From Hymenobacter mucosus (GTDB lineage Bacteria > Bacteroidota > Bacteroidia > Cytophagales > Hymenobacteraceae), in contig NZ_FZNS01000004.1 of assembly GCF_900188255.1 (NCBI RefSeq), positions 248,001 through 312,000 of the forward strand: 64,000 nt of DNA, written 5' to 3'. Below the pieces are notes generated by a model. It worked only from the letters and a program-made list of their open reading frames with translations, ran no database searches and was not told where the DNA came from. Position numbers and translations under genes: made by a program. Shown here one piece after another: positions 16,079-24,168 of the stretch (positions are counted from its first letter, which is position 1; the number at the start of each line of letters is the position of its first letter).

Positions 16079-16966
16079 CTAGCCCACAACGAACGTGCGC
16101 ATGCTCATGCCACCAAAGCTTACCTCCTCGAAGACGTGGCGGATGGCCTCATCAGCCTCGGCCAAGGCCAAGCTGTAGAGCATGGGAATGTAGTGGTCGG
16201 GCGTGGGTACCGACAGTGGACCACTGGCGCCCGCCTGCTGGTAGTGCGCCAGGGCCAGCAGGTCGCGCTGGTTTATTTTGGCTTTGGCCCACTCGTCGAA
16301 CTCCACGGCCCAGGCGTGCGGGCGCGGGTCGTCCTGCATGAAGCTAGGTATACTCTGGCGGAGGTTGTGCACAATGTTGCCGCTACCCAGAATCAGTACG
16401 CCGCGGCGGCGCAGAAACTGCAGTTGCTTCGCGAGTTCGGCGTGGTAGGTAATGGGCTTGTGGTAGTCAATGCTGAGTTGGAACACCGGAATATCAGCCT
16501 CCGGGAAGATGTGGTGCAGCACCGTCCAGGTGCCGTGGTCGAGGCCCCACTCATCGGTGGGGTGCGCGTCGGGCAGGGCAGCCAGTACTTCCTGGGCCAC
16601 ATCGGGGGCGCCGGGGGCGGGGTACTGCATGTCGAACAGCTCCTGCGGAAAGCCGCCGAAGTCGTGGATGGTTTCGGGGCGCTCGTTTACGGCCACGAAG
16701 GTGCCGCGCGTGAGCCAGTGGGCCGATACTACCAGTACCGCCCGCGGCGGCTGCACATTGCGAATGTCGCGGCCCAGCTGGCGCAGGGTTTGGGTAAAGG
16801 GGTTGTCGGCCAGGGCATTCATGGGCGAGCCGTGACCCACGAAAAGCACGGGCATCTTGGCCGTTTTCTGAAAGGAGCTGGCCGTTTTATGGAGGTCTTG
16901 CAGGGAGTTCATAGCAGAGGCGAAGGGGAGCACGGCCAGGGCCTTCAGAAAGTCTGTGCGGTGCAT
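16079..16966 (-). CDS. ygiD: DODA-type extradiol aromatic ring-opening dioxygenase (YgiD-like)
   Basis: 295 aa. Class III extradiol dioxygenase of the 4,5-DOPA dioxygenase/YgiD group: metal-ligand and active-site regions MPVLFVGHGSPMNALADN (about 38-55), VVSAHWLTRGT and DHGTWTVLHHIFPEADIP are present. The start at 16966 is preferred over the longer frame because a TACATTTG promoter box lies at 16989-16996; this start gives an N-terminal stretch (MHRTDFLKALAVLPFASA) that looks like a weak signal peptide. YgiD enzymes open DOPA or similar catechols with Fe(II) or Zn. The physiological substrate is unknown. Confidence 0.85.
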   Translation of the reverse strand: MHRTDFLKALAVLPFASAMNSLQDLHKTASSFQKTAKMPVLFVGHGSPMNALADNPFTQTLRQLGRDIRNVQPPRAVLVVSAHWLTRGTFVAVNERPETIHDFGGFPQELFDMQYPAPGAPDVAQEVLAALPDAHPTDEWGLDHGTWTVLHHIFPEADIPVFQLSIDYHKPITYHAELAKQLQFLRRRGVLILGSGNIVHNLRQSIPSFMQDDPRPHAWAVEFDEWAKAKINQRDLLALAHYQQAGASGPLSVPTPDHYIPMLYSLALAEADEAIRHVFEEVSFGGMSMRTFVVG

Positions 16967-16988
16967 AGCGGTAGTAATTTCTCGCCAG

Positions 16989-16996
16989 CAAATGTA
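16989..16996 (-). promoter_or_regulatory. Promoter -7 box TACATTTG (minus strand)
   Basis: Exact TAnnTTTG match read on the minus strand, 23 bases before the ATG at 16966. It decides the start of the dioxygenase gene. Confidence 0.6.
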
Positions 16997-17308
16997 CCCC
17001 GCCCAAGCTGGTGGAGCCTTGATGTAGGGTAAGAAATCTGGACCGGAAGGGTCAGTAGCTACAGCGTAGGCAACCCTTGAGCTGTCCACTGGTGTCTATA
17101 GCAGAAAGCTACCCATAGCGGCAGCCAGCTTTTTTCTTAAAAGTTTACCTATCAGTAAGTCCTGCTTACACCTTGTTGGGAAGCCGGGCTACAGAAAAGC
17201 TCAACAGTAGTGTTCTGCTGGTATTTGAGGCAGAGGCTTGTAATAAGGTTACTCCGGAAAAATATCCTAAACGCAGGCAAATAGATTCTTCCTTCCCCTT
17301 TGTCATTT

Positions 17309-17881
17309 ATGGAGTTCAAACTAGCCAGCCTAGAAAACATCGACGGCGTACTGGCACTGCACCAGAAATACCAAATTGCGACGATTGCCGAGGAGGATAA
17401 ACCCGATGGCTTTGTTACTACTGCCTTCACCCGGGAACAACTCACTCAACTGATCCAAGCAGAACATGGCCTGTCCATCGCCACGCACGGCGGGCAGGTA
17501 GTTGCCTACGTCATGGCCGCTTCGTGGCAGTTCTGGTCCCGGTGGCCCATCTTCGCTTCTATGATAGAAGACCTGCCAGCCCTGACCTACGCGGGCCAGC
17601 AGCTCAGCACCGAAAACTCTTACCAGTACGGCCCCATCTGCATTGATAAAGCCTACCGGGGTAGTGGCGTGCTAGAAAAGATTTTTGATTTCTCGCGGGA
17701 GCAGATGTCGGCTCGGTACCCGGTGCTGGTCACGTTTATCAACCGCATCAATACCCGCTCCTACACGGCGCACACCCAAAAGCTGGGATTGGAAGTGATT
17801 CATGAATTTGAGTTTAACAACAATCACTATCTGGAGCTAGCCTACGAAACCTCGAAACGCCTGCCCCCCGCTGAAGCATAG
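17309..17881 (+). CDS. GNAT family N-acetyltransferase
   Basis: 190 aa beginning MEFKLASLENIDGVLALHQKY; an in-frame TTG three codons earlier is less likely. The GNAT core is seen in HGGQVVAYVMAASWQFW (strands 3-4), YGPICIDKAYRGSGVLEKIF (acetyl-CoA pyrophosphate loop, about 107-126) and INTRSYTAHTQKLGLEVI near the end. Substrate unknown. It stands alone, with 218 bases upstream and 277 bases downstream that hold no other gene. Confidence 0.85.
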   Translation: MEFKLASLENIDGVLALHQKYQIATIAEEDKPDGFVTTAFTREQLTQLIQAEHGLSIATHGGQVVAYVMAASWQFWSRWPIFASMIEDLPALTYAGQQLSTENSYQYGPICIDKAYRGSGVLEKIFDFSREQMSARYPVLVTFINRINTRSYTAHTQKLGLEVIHEFEFNNNHYLELAYETSKRLPPAEA

Positions 17882-18158
17882 CTACGTGCCGTGGCTTTAT
17901 CCTGAGCTATAAGCTGTTGCTTGGATTACCAGCTTGCCGGGTTTTCTTGAGTAGCCAGTATATGGTGCTGGCTGCCGAGCTTGGCGCTGGCGTTGCAGGG
18001 GCCGTTCGCAACCTGCGAGAAGCAAACGTGACTAGCTGGGGAGCGAACATGCCCTTCCCGCGCTATTGCCGCATACAAGGTTTAGCATTCCGTTCAATGT
18101 ATCCTGTTGCGTAGCAACCACACTCCTACTCCTACTCTTACCCCACCTCCTATCCACT

Positions 18159-19313
18159 ATGACGCGGTACGTATTTGCCTTCCTCAGCTGCCTTGCGCTG
18201 CTATTCCCCCGCAGCGGACAGGCCCAGACTATTGACACCCTGGTGGACGTTGGCGGCTACCGGCTACACTTCCACATCATCAACGGCAAAGGCGTACCGA
18301 TTTTATTTGAGGCGGGAGGTGGTGATGACGCCCGCGTATGGCAGCCGCTGCTAGAGCCTCTAGCCGCCGTAACCGGCGCTACCCTAATTACCTATGACCG
18401 CGCTGGCTTCGGAAAAAGCGAGCTTTCCAAGGAGCCGGCAGATGCACAACACGGCATTCTGAGTGGCATGCAGGGGCTGGAAGTGGGTCTTAAAAAGCTG
18501 GGCTACGGCAACGAACTTATGCTGGTAGCTCACTCCTACGGCGGACTGTACGCCACGCTGTATGCCGCACGCCACCCCAAGGCTGTTCAGGCGGTAGTAC
18601 TTTTGGACGCCATGCTGCCCTGCTTTGCAACCAACGAATTTCTGGCGGGCATGATGCAGGATATGCAAGCCGACATCGAGCAAAACAAAACCGGGCACCG
18701 TGGCCGGTATTACCAAAGCCTCAACTACCCCGCTACCGTGCAGGTGGTGCGCCACGCCCCGTTTCCGGCCACTATACCGGTTGTTGACTTGGTAGCCGAC
18801 AACTTCTTTATTCCTAAACCGGCAGAAGCTGCCCGCTGGAAAGCCTGCCACCAAGAATTTACGGCCGCTCAACCCAACCGGGAACTCATTACGGCTTACG
18901 GCTGCGGCCACTATATTTTCGGCGACAATCCAGCATTGGTTGTCAGTGCCATTACGAAAGCCTACGGCGCTACCCGCGGCCAGGCGAAGAACCCTGTTCT
19001 CCTAAAGCGCAGCCTCAGCTACTCAGTAAATGCTACCAACGAAATAAAGAAGCGCGAAACAGACTATCGTCACTCAGAAAGCGACCTGAACAGTTGGGGC
19101 TATAGCCTGCTACGCCAAGGCGAAAAGCAGAAGGCCCTGGAAGTGTTCAAGCTGAATACCGTGCTGTACCCGCGGAGCGGCAACGCGTTCGACAGCCTGG
19201 CTGAAGCCTACCTAAACGCAGGCAATAAAGACCTAGCCAGGATGAACTACCAGAAGTCGCTGGAGCTGAATCCGAAGAACACAAACGCCGCGGAGGTATT
19301 AAAGAAGTTGTAG
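18159..19313 (+). CDS. Exported alpha/beta hydrolase fused to a C-terminal TPR region
   Basis: 384 aa from ATG 18159, which starts a signal peptide (MTRYVFAFLSCLALLFPRSGQAQ); the frame is open further upstream from a TTG. Residues about 28-280 form an alpha/beta hydrolase: ILFEAGGGDDARVW (oxyanion region), TYDRAGFGKSEL and the nucleophile elbow VAHSYGGLYATLYA. The catalytic His is likely in YGCGHYIFGDNP. From about residue 320 two TPR units follow (SLLRQGEKQKALEVFKLNTV; SLAEAYLNAGNKDLARMNYQ). A periplasmic hydrolase with a protein-binding tail is suggested; the substrate is unknown. Confidence 0.82.
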   Translation: MTRYVFAFLSCLALLFPRSGQAQTIDTLVDVGGYRLHFHIINGKGVPILFEAGGGDDARVWQPLLEPLAAVTGATLITYDRAGFGKSELSKEPADAQHGILSGMQGLEVGLKKLGYGNELMLVAHSYGGLYATLYAARHPKAVQAVVLLDAMLPCFATNEFLAGMMQDMQADIEQNKTGHRGRYYQSLNYPATVQVVRHAPFPATIPVVDLVADNFFIPKPAEAARWKACHQEFTAAQPNRELITAYGCGHYIFGDNPALVVSAITKAYGATRGQAKNPVLLKRSLSYSVNATNEIKKRETDYRHSESDLNSWGYSLLRQGEKQKALEVFKLNTVLYPRSGNAFDSLAEAYLNAGNKDLARMNYQKSLELNPKNTNAAEVLKKL

Positions 19314-19336
19314 AACTCGGAGCGCAGAACACATAC

Positions 19337-19372
19337 AAAAAGCCCCGGCACCTTGCGGCGCCGAGGCTTTTT
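19337..19372. terminator. Bidirectional terminator
   Basis: AAAAAGCC...CGGC pairs with GCCG.GGCTTTTT around the loop; T-runs on both strands. It lies between the hydrolase-TPR gene and the convergent molybdenum hydroxylase operon. Confidence 0.85.
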
Positions 19373-19399
19373 GCGAAGCTATACAGCTTCTTATAGCTA

Positions 19400-21634
19400 T
19401 TAGAGTAGCTTATCCAGATAGAGAGGCAACTCACGGACGCGTTTGCCGGTGGCATGGTATACCGCGTTGGTAATGGCCGCAGCCACACCAAGTAGGCCTA
19501 CCTCGCCAATACCTTTTACCCCTAGTGGGTTTACGATATCATCTTCCTCCTCCACGAAAATCACGTCGATGTCGTGAATATCGGCATTGACGGGCACGTG
19601 GTACTCGGCGTAGTTATGGTTCATGTAGCGGCCGAACTTATGGTCCATGACGGTTTCTTCCATCATGGCCATGCTAATTCCCCACACAACCGAACCAAGC
19701 ACCTGCGAACGGGCGGTTTTCGTGTTCAGGATACGGCCCGCCGCTACGGCGTTTACCACGCGCGTCACGTGTACCGTGCCTAAGTCTGGGTCTACCTTCA
19801 CCTCCGCAAACACCGCATTGTGGGAGTGCATCGAATACGGCATCTGCTTGAGGTAGTTTGGCATGGCCGAGCTATCGGTTTCAATCTTGCTTTCTCCGCT
19901 AGCCTGGAGCACGTCTCGGATAACTACCGCTTGGTTTGGGTCCTTACGCAGGCGAATCTGGCCGTTCACAAACTCCACGTCGTCCATGCTGGCACCGTCC
20001 AGGGGCGAGCCGTCCATCTTCTTCGCAAACTTGAGCAGCTTCTCCCCTACTGCTTCGCACACATTCTTTACAGCGGTGCCTACTGAGGCAGCCGTCCAGG
20101 AACCGCCTTGCACGGGGGCCTCGGGAAAGTCAGTGTCGCCAAGCTTAAAGGTGACGGCTTCGATTGGCAAACCCAGGGTTTGGGCCGCAATCTGGGTCAT
20201 GATGGTGTAGGTGCCGGTGCCGTTTTCGCCCGCAGCACTGGTTACCAGCAGCTTGCCATCGGCCGTAAGCGTGGCTTTAGCAGCGGCTTTTTGCATTGAT
20301 GCATCCCACACGCCGCCGGCCATACCCCAGCCTACCAGCATGCCGTTCTCATCCTGCATGGAGCGGGGCTCGTGGTTGCGCTGGTCCCAGCCGAACTTAG
20401 CCGCCCCCTGATGGTAGCAGTCGCGCAGCTTCTTGCTCGAAAAGGGCTTGTCCATGTTCTGGTCCTTCTCGGCGTAGTTGCGAATGCGGAAATCCAGCGG
20501 GTCGAGGCCGGCGGCGTACGCCATTTCATCCATGGCTACTTCTAAAGCGAATGACCCCGTAGCCGCACCCGGCGCGCGCATGTCCAGGGGGGTGAACACG
20601 TCGAGCTTAGCAAGCTGGTAGCCTAGCTTCACGTTCTCGCACTGGTAGAGCATACCCGACCAGTTCACTACGTTTTCGGTGTAGTCTTCGAACTGAGAAG
20701 TTTCGTGGAGGGCGTGGTGCTGTAGGGCCGCCAGCGTCCCGTCGGGGTTAGTGCCTAGCTTAAGGTACTGCAAGGTATGCGGGCGGTGGCCGAAGGAAAA
20801 CATCTGCTGGCGCGTGAGGGTCACCCGTACGGAGCGCTTCAACTCCAGAGCCGCCAGCGTTGCCAGGAATACCTGGTACTGGGGGCGTAGGCCCGAGCCG
20901 AACCCGCCACCCATGAACAAGTTCACGACGCGGGCATCATCCTTACTCAGACCAAAGATCTTTGTCAGGTACTGCTGCACATTGACAACGCCTTGCGTTT
21001 TGTCGTAGGCCGTGATTTTGCCTTCGCCGCGCCACTCTACGGTGGTGCCAAACATTTCCATGGGGTTATGGTGCTGAGCACCATGCACGTACTCCGCCTC
21101 TACGCGGTGGGTAGCATTCTCCCAGGCCTTGTCGGGGTTGCCGCGGGGCGGGGGTGGCGGCATCCAGCCAGTTTTGCCTCGGCCGGGTTCAAAGCCGTCG
21201 TCCCGCTTGTCTTCAATGCTGGTCTCGTGCTTTTCCTCCTCGTACTCAATGCGCAGCACCGAGGACGCATACCGGGCCAGTTCCAGCGTTTCAGCTATTA
21301 CCAGGGCCACGGGCTGCTGGCTGAACTTTACCTTGTTATCGTGCAGGGGCCGGAAGGGCGAGCCACCGGGGGCTACGTCATCCTTGTAGTTTCTATCAAA
21401 CCAAGCCAGGGAGGGCACATTTTCGTGCGAGAACACCTGCACCACTCCGGGCAGTGCCAGCACCTCGTCGGCGTAAATTTTAGTGATGGTACCTTTGGCA
21501 ATGGGACTACTTACCACCCAGCCGTAGGCCATGTTGGGCACGTTGAATTCGGCGGAGTATTTGGCCGCACCCGTCACCTTGGCCGGGCCGTCTACGCGGC
21601 TGGTAGGTTTGCCGATGTAGGTTGTATTGCTCAT
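19400..21634 (-). CDS. Molybdopterin-binding subunit of PaoABC-like aldehyde oxidoreductase
   Basis: Large catalytic subunit (744 aa) of a xanthine dehydrogenase-family molybdenum hydroxylase. An aldehyde oxidase hammerhead domain spans about 18-125 (RVDGPAKVTGAAKYSAEF) and the Moco domains follow (FMGGGFGSGLRPQYQ, DMRAPGAATGSFALEVAMDE, GGSWTAASVGTAV). The active-site Glu is in GVKGIGEVGLLG (Glu711 by my count). Its start overlaps the FAD gene stop by ATGA. Size and order FeS-FAD-Moco resemble E. coli PaoABC, which oxidises aromatic aldehydes. No signal peptide is visible, so a cytosolic complex is likely. Substrate is inferred only from family. Confidence 0.9.
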   Translation of the reverse strand: MSNTTYIGKPTSRVDGPAKVTGAAKYSAEFNVPNMAYGWVVSSPIAKGTITKIYADEVLALPGVVQVFSHENVPSLAWFDRNYKDDVAPGGSPFRPLHDNKVKFSQQPVALVIAETLELARYASSVLRIEYEEEKHETSIEDKRDDGFEPGRGKTGWMPPPPPRGNPDKAWENATHRVEAEYVHGAQHHNPMEMFGTTVEWRGEGKITAYDKTQGVVNVQQYLTKIFGLSKDDARVVNLFMGGGFGSGLRPQYQVFLATLAALELKRSVRVTLTRQQMFSFGHRPHTLQYLKLGTNPDGTLAALQHHALHETSQFEDYTENVVNWSGMLYQCENVKLGYQLAKLDVFTPLDMRAPGAATGSFALEVAMDEMAYAAGLDPLDFRIRNYAEKDQNMDKPFSSKKLRDCYHQGAAKFGWDQRNHEPRSMQDENGMLVGWGMAGGVWDASMQKAAAKATLTADGKLLVTSAAGENGTGTYTIMTQIAAQTLGLPIEAVTFKLGDTDFPEAPVQGGSWTAASVGTAVKNVCEAVGEKLLKFAKKMDGSPLDGASMDDVEFVNGQIRLRKDPNQAVVIRDVLQASGESKIETDSSAMPNYLKQMPYSMHSHNAVFAEVKVDPDLGTVHVTRVVNAVAAGRILNTKTARSQVLGSVVWGISMAMMEETVMDHKFGRYMNHNYAEYHVPVNADIHDIDVIFVEEEDDIVNPLGVKGIGEVGLLGVAAAITNAVYHATGKRVRELPLYLDKLL

Positions 21635-22653
21635 GGATTTGAGTTTAAAAAGACATCGGATGCTTGCTGGGTGCCTTCGGCAGCTTGCTTGAGGGCGCGC
21701 ACAATGGCGCGCTTAGCTAGCTCAATCTTGAAGGTATTGTGCTCGTAGCCGTGGGCGCCTTCCACCACTTTGGCAGCGGCCCGGCGGAAAGTATCAGCCG
21801 TAGCAGGCTGGCCTTTCAGCAGGTTCTCAGCTTCCTTGTCGCGCCAGGGCTTGTGTGCTACCCCGCCCAGCGCCAAGCGGGCATCCGTAATGGTGTCGCC
21901 TTCCAGTTCCAGGGCCGCCGCTACCGAAATTACGGCAAAGGCGTAGCTGGTTCGGTCGCGCAGCTTGAGGTAGGTGAAGTTCTTTTCAAACCCTTTGGCC
22001 GGCAAGTCCAGGCCCGTAATCAGTTCACCAGGCTCCAGGTTGTTGTCACGCTCCGGTGTGTTGCCGGGCAGGCGGTGGAAGTCCTCGAAGGCAATGGTCC
22101 GGTCGCCGTTGGGGCCGCTTACGCGCACTGTCGCTTCCAGCGCAGCCAGGGCAATACACATATCGGAAGGATGAGTGGCAATGCACTGCTCACTGGCGCC
22201 CAGAATGGCGTGAATGCGGTTGTAGCCGCCAATGGCCGAGCAGCCCGAGCCAGGCTCACGCTTATTGCAGGGAGTAGCCGTGTCGTAGAAGTAGTAGCAG
22301 CGGGTGCGCTGCATCAGGTTGCCGCCGTCGGTAGCCATGTTGCGCAGCTGGGGCGAGGCACCGGCCAAGATGGCTTGGCTCAGCAGCGGGTAGCGGCTTT
22401 TTACTTCCTCATTCCACGCCGTATCGGCGTTGGTAGCCAGGGCTCCCAGGCGCAAGCCGCCGTCGGGAGTAGGTTCAATCGTGGTGAGCGGAAGCTTGTT
22501 GAGGCCAACGAGGTGCACGGGGCGCTCCACATTTTCCTTCATCAGGTCCAGCAGGTTGGTGCCTCCCCCGATGTAAGCCGAATCTGGGTGGGTAGACTTT
22601 TCGCGCACGGCGTCCTCGACGGCCGTAGCGCGGGAGTAGGTAAAGCTATTCAT
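21631..22653 (-). CDS. FAD-binding subunit of PaoABC-like oxidoreductase, with extra [4Fe-4S] cysteines
   Basis: 340 aa. FAD-binding type 2 domain in the first half (YIGGGTNLLDLMKENV, about 27-42; LRNMATDGGNLMQRTRC, about 103-119) and the CO dehydrogenase flavoprotein C-terminal domain after about residue 225. Cys119, 129, 138 and 157 lie in an insert (CNKREPGSGCSAIGGYNRIH) like that of PaoB, where cysteines hold an additional [4Fe-4S] cluster; most other subunits of the family lack it. It starts 3 bases after the FeS gene and its stop overlaps the Moco gene, so the three are one translation-coupled operon. Confidence 0.9.
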   Translation of the reverse strand: MNSFTYSRATAVEDAVREKSTHPDSAYIGGGTNLLDLMKENVERPVHLVGLNKLPLTTIEPTPDGGLRLGALATNADTAWNEEVKSRYPLLSQAILAGASPQLRNMATDGGNLMQRTRCYYFYDTATPCNKREPGSGCSAIGGYNRIHAILGASEQCIATHPSDMCIALAALEATVRVSGPNGDRTIAFEDFHRLPGNTPERDNNLEPGELITGLDLPAKGFEKNFTYLKLRDRTSYAFAVISVAAALELEGDTITDARLALGGVAHKPWRDKEAENLLKGQPATADTFRRAAAKVVEGAHGYEHNTFKIELAKRAIVRALKQAAEGTQQASDVFLNSNP

Positions 22654-22656
22654 GGC

Positions 22657-23178
22657 TTAAGCAGTTTTGGCGTCTACGACTTCCTTCACGGCCGCCAGAA
22701 TATTGGTGTAAGCCCCGCAGCGGCAGATGTTGCCGCTCATCAGCTCCCGAATTTCAGCCTCGGTGTGGGCTTTTCCTTCGTTGATGAGCCCTTGGGCCGA
22801 GCAAATCTGGCCGGGCGTGCAGTATCCGCACTGAAATGCATCGTGGTCGATGAACGCTTGCTGCAAGGGGTGGAGGTTTTCCTGGGTACCCAAGCCCTCA
22901 ATGGTAGTAATTTCGGCGTCTTCCTGCATCACGGCCAGCGTTAGGCAGGAGTTGATGCGCTTGCCATTTACTAGCACCGTACAGGCGCCGCACTGGCCAT
23001 GGTCACACCCTTTCTTGGTTCCGGTCAGGTCCAGGTATTCGCGCAGCGCATCCAGCAGAGTAGTCCAAGGAGCTATCTGTAATTCGCGCTGCTGCCCATT
23101 GATAGTCAGGCGGACGGTACCGGTGGGTGGCGGAGCCGCTACCGCTTCGCCCGGAGCTTTCGTCGATTGATGTAGCAT
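22657..23178 (-). CDS. [2Fe-2S] subunit of PaoABC-like oxidoreductase
   Basis: 173 aa, first gene of the hydroxylase operon. A plant-type ferredoxin domain (GCDHGQCGACTVLVNG with the second cysteine at INSC, about 58-82) and the helical [2Fe-2S] domain (FQCGYCTPGQ and GNICRCGAY, about 113-155) provide the two clusters that carry electrons from Moco to FAD. The N-terminus (MLHQSTKAPGEAVAAPPPTG) has no twin-arginine signal, unlike E. coli PaoA, which is exported. A ModE-like palindrome lies 254 bases upstream. No XdhC/PaoD maturation gene is present in the cluster. Confidence 0.92.
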   Translation of the reverse strand: MLHQSTKAPGEAVAAPPPTGTVRLTINGQQRELQIAPWTTLLDALREYLDLTGTKKGCDHGQCGACTVLVNGKRINSCLTLAVMQEDAEITTIEGLGTQENLHPLQQAFIDHDAFQCGYCTPGQICSAQGLINEGKAHTEAEIRELMSGNICRCGAYTNILAAVKEVVDAKTA

Positions 23179-23431
23179 AGAAAGAATATGAGGTGTTGAG
23201 GAGTGGAACAGGACTGTATGCGCTGCCCTAGCAACTGAGCATACTGTTGTCCTGTACGCCGCCCCAACCTCCTACGTTATCCTTTTGCTCGTATTTCTCC
23301 TTTCAAAAATCCTATATAGAAAAACACTCAACCGTGACCATCTAACTTTCAGTTCTTTAGACACATATACATACTTATTCTAAATATCAGATCCATCAAT
23401 AGTGGACTGTGCATTGCCCTAAAACAGCTAA

Positions 23432-23455
23432 CGTTATATTTTATCGGATATAGCG
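23432..23455. promoter_or_regulatory. Candidate ModE operator upstream of molybdenum hydroxylase operon
   Basis: CGTTATAT-N8-ATATAGCG is a 24-base inverted repeat with one mismatch. It resembles the CG-TATA...TATA-CG palindrome bound by ModE proteins and has the same arm length and 8-base spacer as the site at 26798-26821. It lies 254 bases before the FeS-subunit ATG and past the stop of the Crp/Fnr gene. A GATTTTTG box (23304-23311, minus strand, one mismatch to TAnnTTTG) between site and gene could be the promoter, which would make the site a distal, activator-type one. The rest of the 334-base gap shows nothing else. Confidence 0.6.
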
Positions 23456-23512
23456 GTTGTATTAGCAAGGTGCCACTATTGTTCACACTGTTGTCTCAGG
23501 CACCTCTTCTGC

Positions 23513-24091
23513 TTAACTACGGGCCAGTTCACTTCGAATGCGGCTCAACGATTCGGGGGTGATGCCAAGGTAGGCGGCAATGTGCCGCTGGGGCAGGCGC
23601 CGCGCAAGCGTCGGATACAAGTGCAGAAATTCTTGGTAGCGCTCTTCGGCGGGGGCACTAAGCACTCCAATTAGCCGCCGCTGCATGGCTACTAAGCTGT
23701 TCTGAAGCAGTTGGTAAAAGAAGCCTTGAAATGCGGGGCCAAATGACTGAAAGCGGCGGTAGAACTCGCCGCTGAATAGTAGCACGTCGGAATCCTCCAG
23801 GGCATCAATAGAAAACAGAGAGGCTTCCTGCTTAGTGAGGCTGTGCTGATCGGAAATCCACCAGTTCTCGGGCGCAAACTGAATGATGTGCTCCTTCTGA
23901 CGAGTATCGGTAACATAACTACGCAAGCAGCCGCGCACCACAAATGCTCCTACCCGCCCTATTTCGCCCTGGCGCACTAGCACCTCGTGCTTGGCTACGT
24001 GGCGGGGCGTCAGCAGTTCCTCCAGCTCCATAAGCTGGGATTCGGTGAACTGAATCTTATTGTGGAAGTAGGTATGAAGGGCGTCGAGCAT
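23513..24091 (-). CDS. Crp/Fnr family transcriptional regulator
   Basis: 192 aa from ATG 24091 (an upstream TTG at 24121 is less likely). The cNMP-binding fold covers about 1-130 (HEVLVRQGEIGRVGAFVVRGCLRSY) and a winged helix follows (RRLPQRHIAAYLGITPESLSRIRSELA, about 163-189). There are no Fnr-type N-terminal cysteines, so it does not look like an oxygen sensor. It lies 77 bases after the receptor and before the hydroxylase operon, all on the minus strand; whether it controls either is unknown. Such short regulators are common in Bacteroidota and their ligands are mostly unknown. Confidence 0.88.
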   Translation of the reverse strand: MLDALHTYFHNKIQFTESQLMELEELLTPRHVAKHEVLVRQGEIGRVGAFVVRGCLRSYVTDTRQKEHIIQFAPENWWISDQHSLTKQEASLFSIDALEDSDVLLFSGEFYRRFQSFGPAFQGFFYQLLQNSLVAMQRRLIGVLSAPAEERYQEFLHLYPTLARRLPQRHIAAYLGITPESLSRIRSELARS

Positions 24092-24168
24092 ATCCGAAAG
24101 ACCACGTAAACAATACGCCAAGGTAGGTGGTCTTTTGCCACCACAGAGGCAGCTGGCGCACCGATGGC

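Noticed and set aside
16064..17032. 322-codon open frame opposite the DODA-type dioxygenase gene
   Set aside because: The minus-strand frame has clear family motifs; this one has none.
21739..22944. 401-codon open frame on the plus strand opposite the FAD and FeS subunit genes
   Set aside because: Codon-bias shadow of well-recognised minus-strand genes; its translation has no domain and crosses two genes.
23263..23290. Another ModE-like half-site (CGTTATCC) nearer the hydroxylase operon
   Set aside because: No matching second arm at the right spacing.
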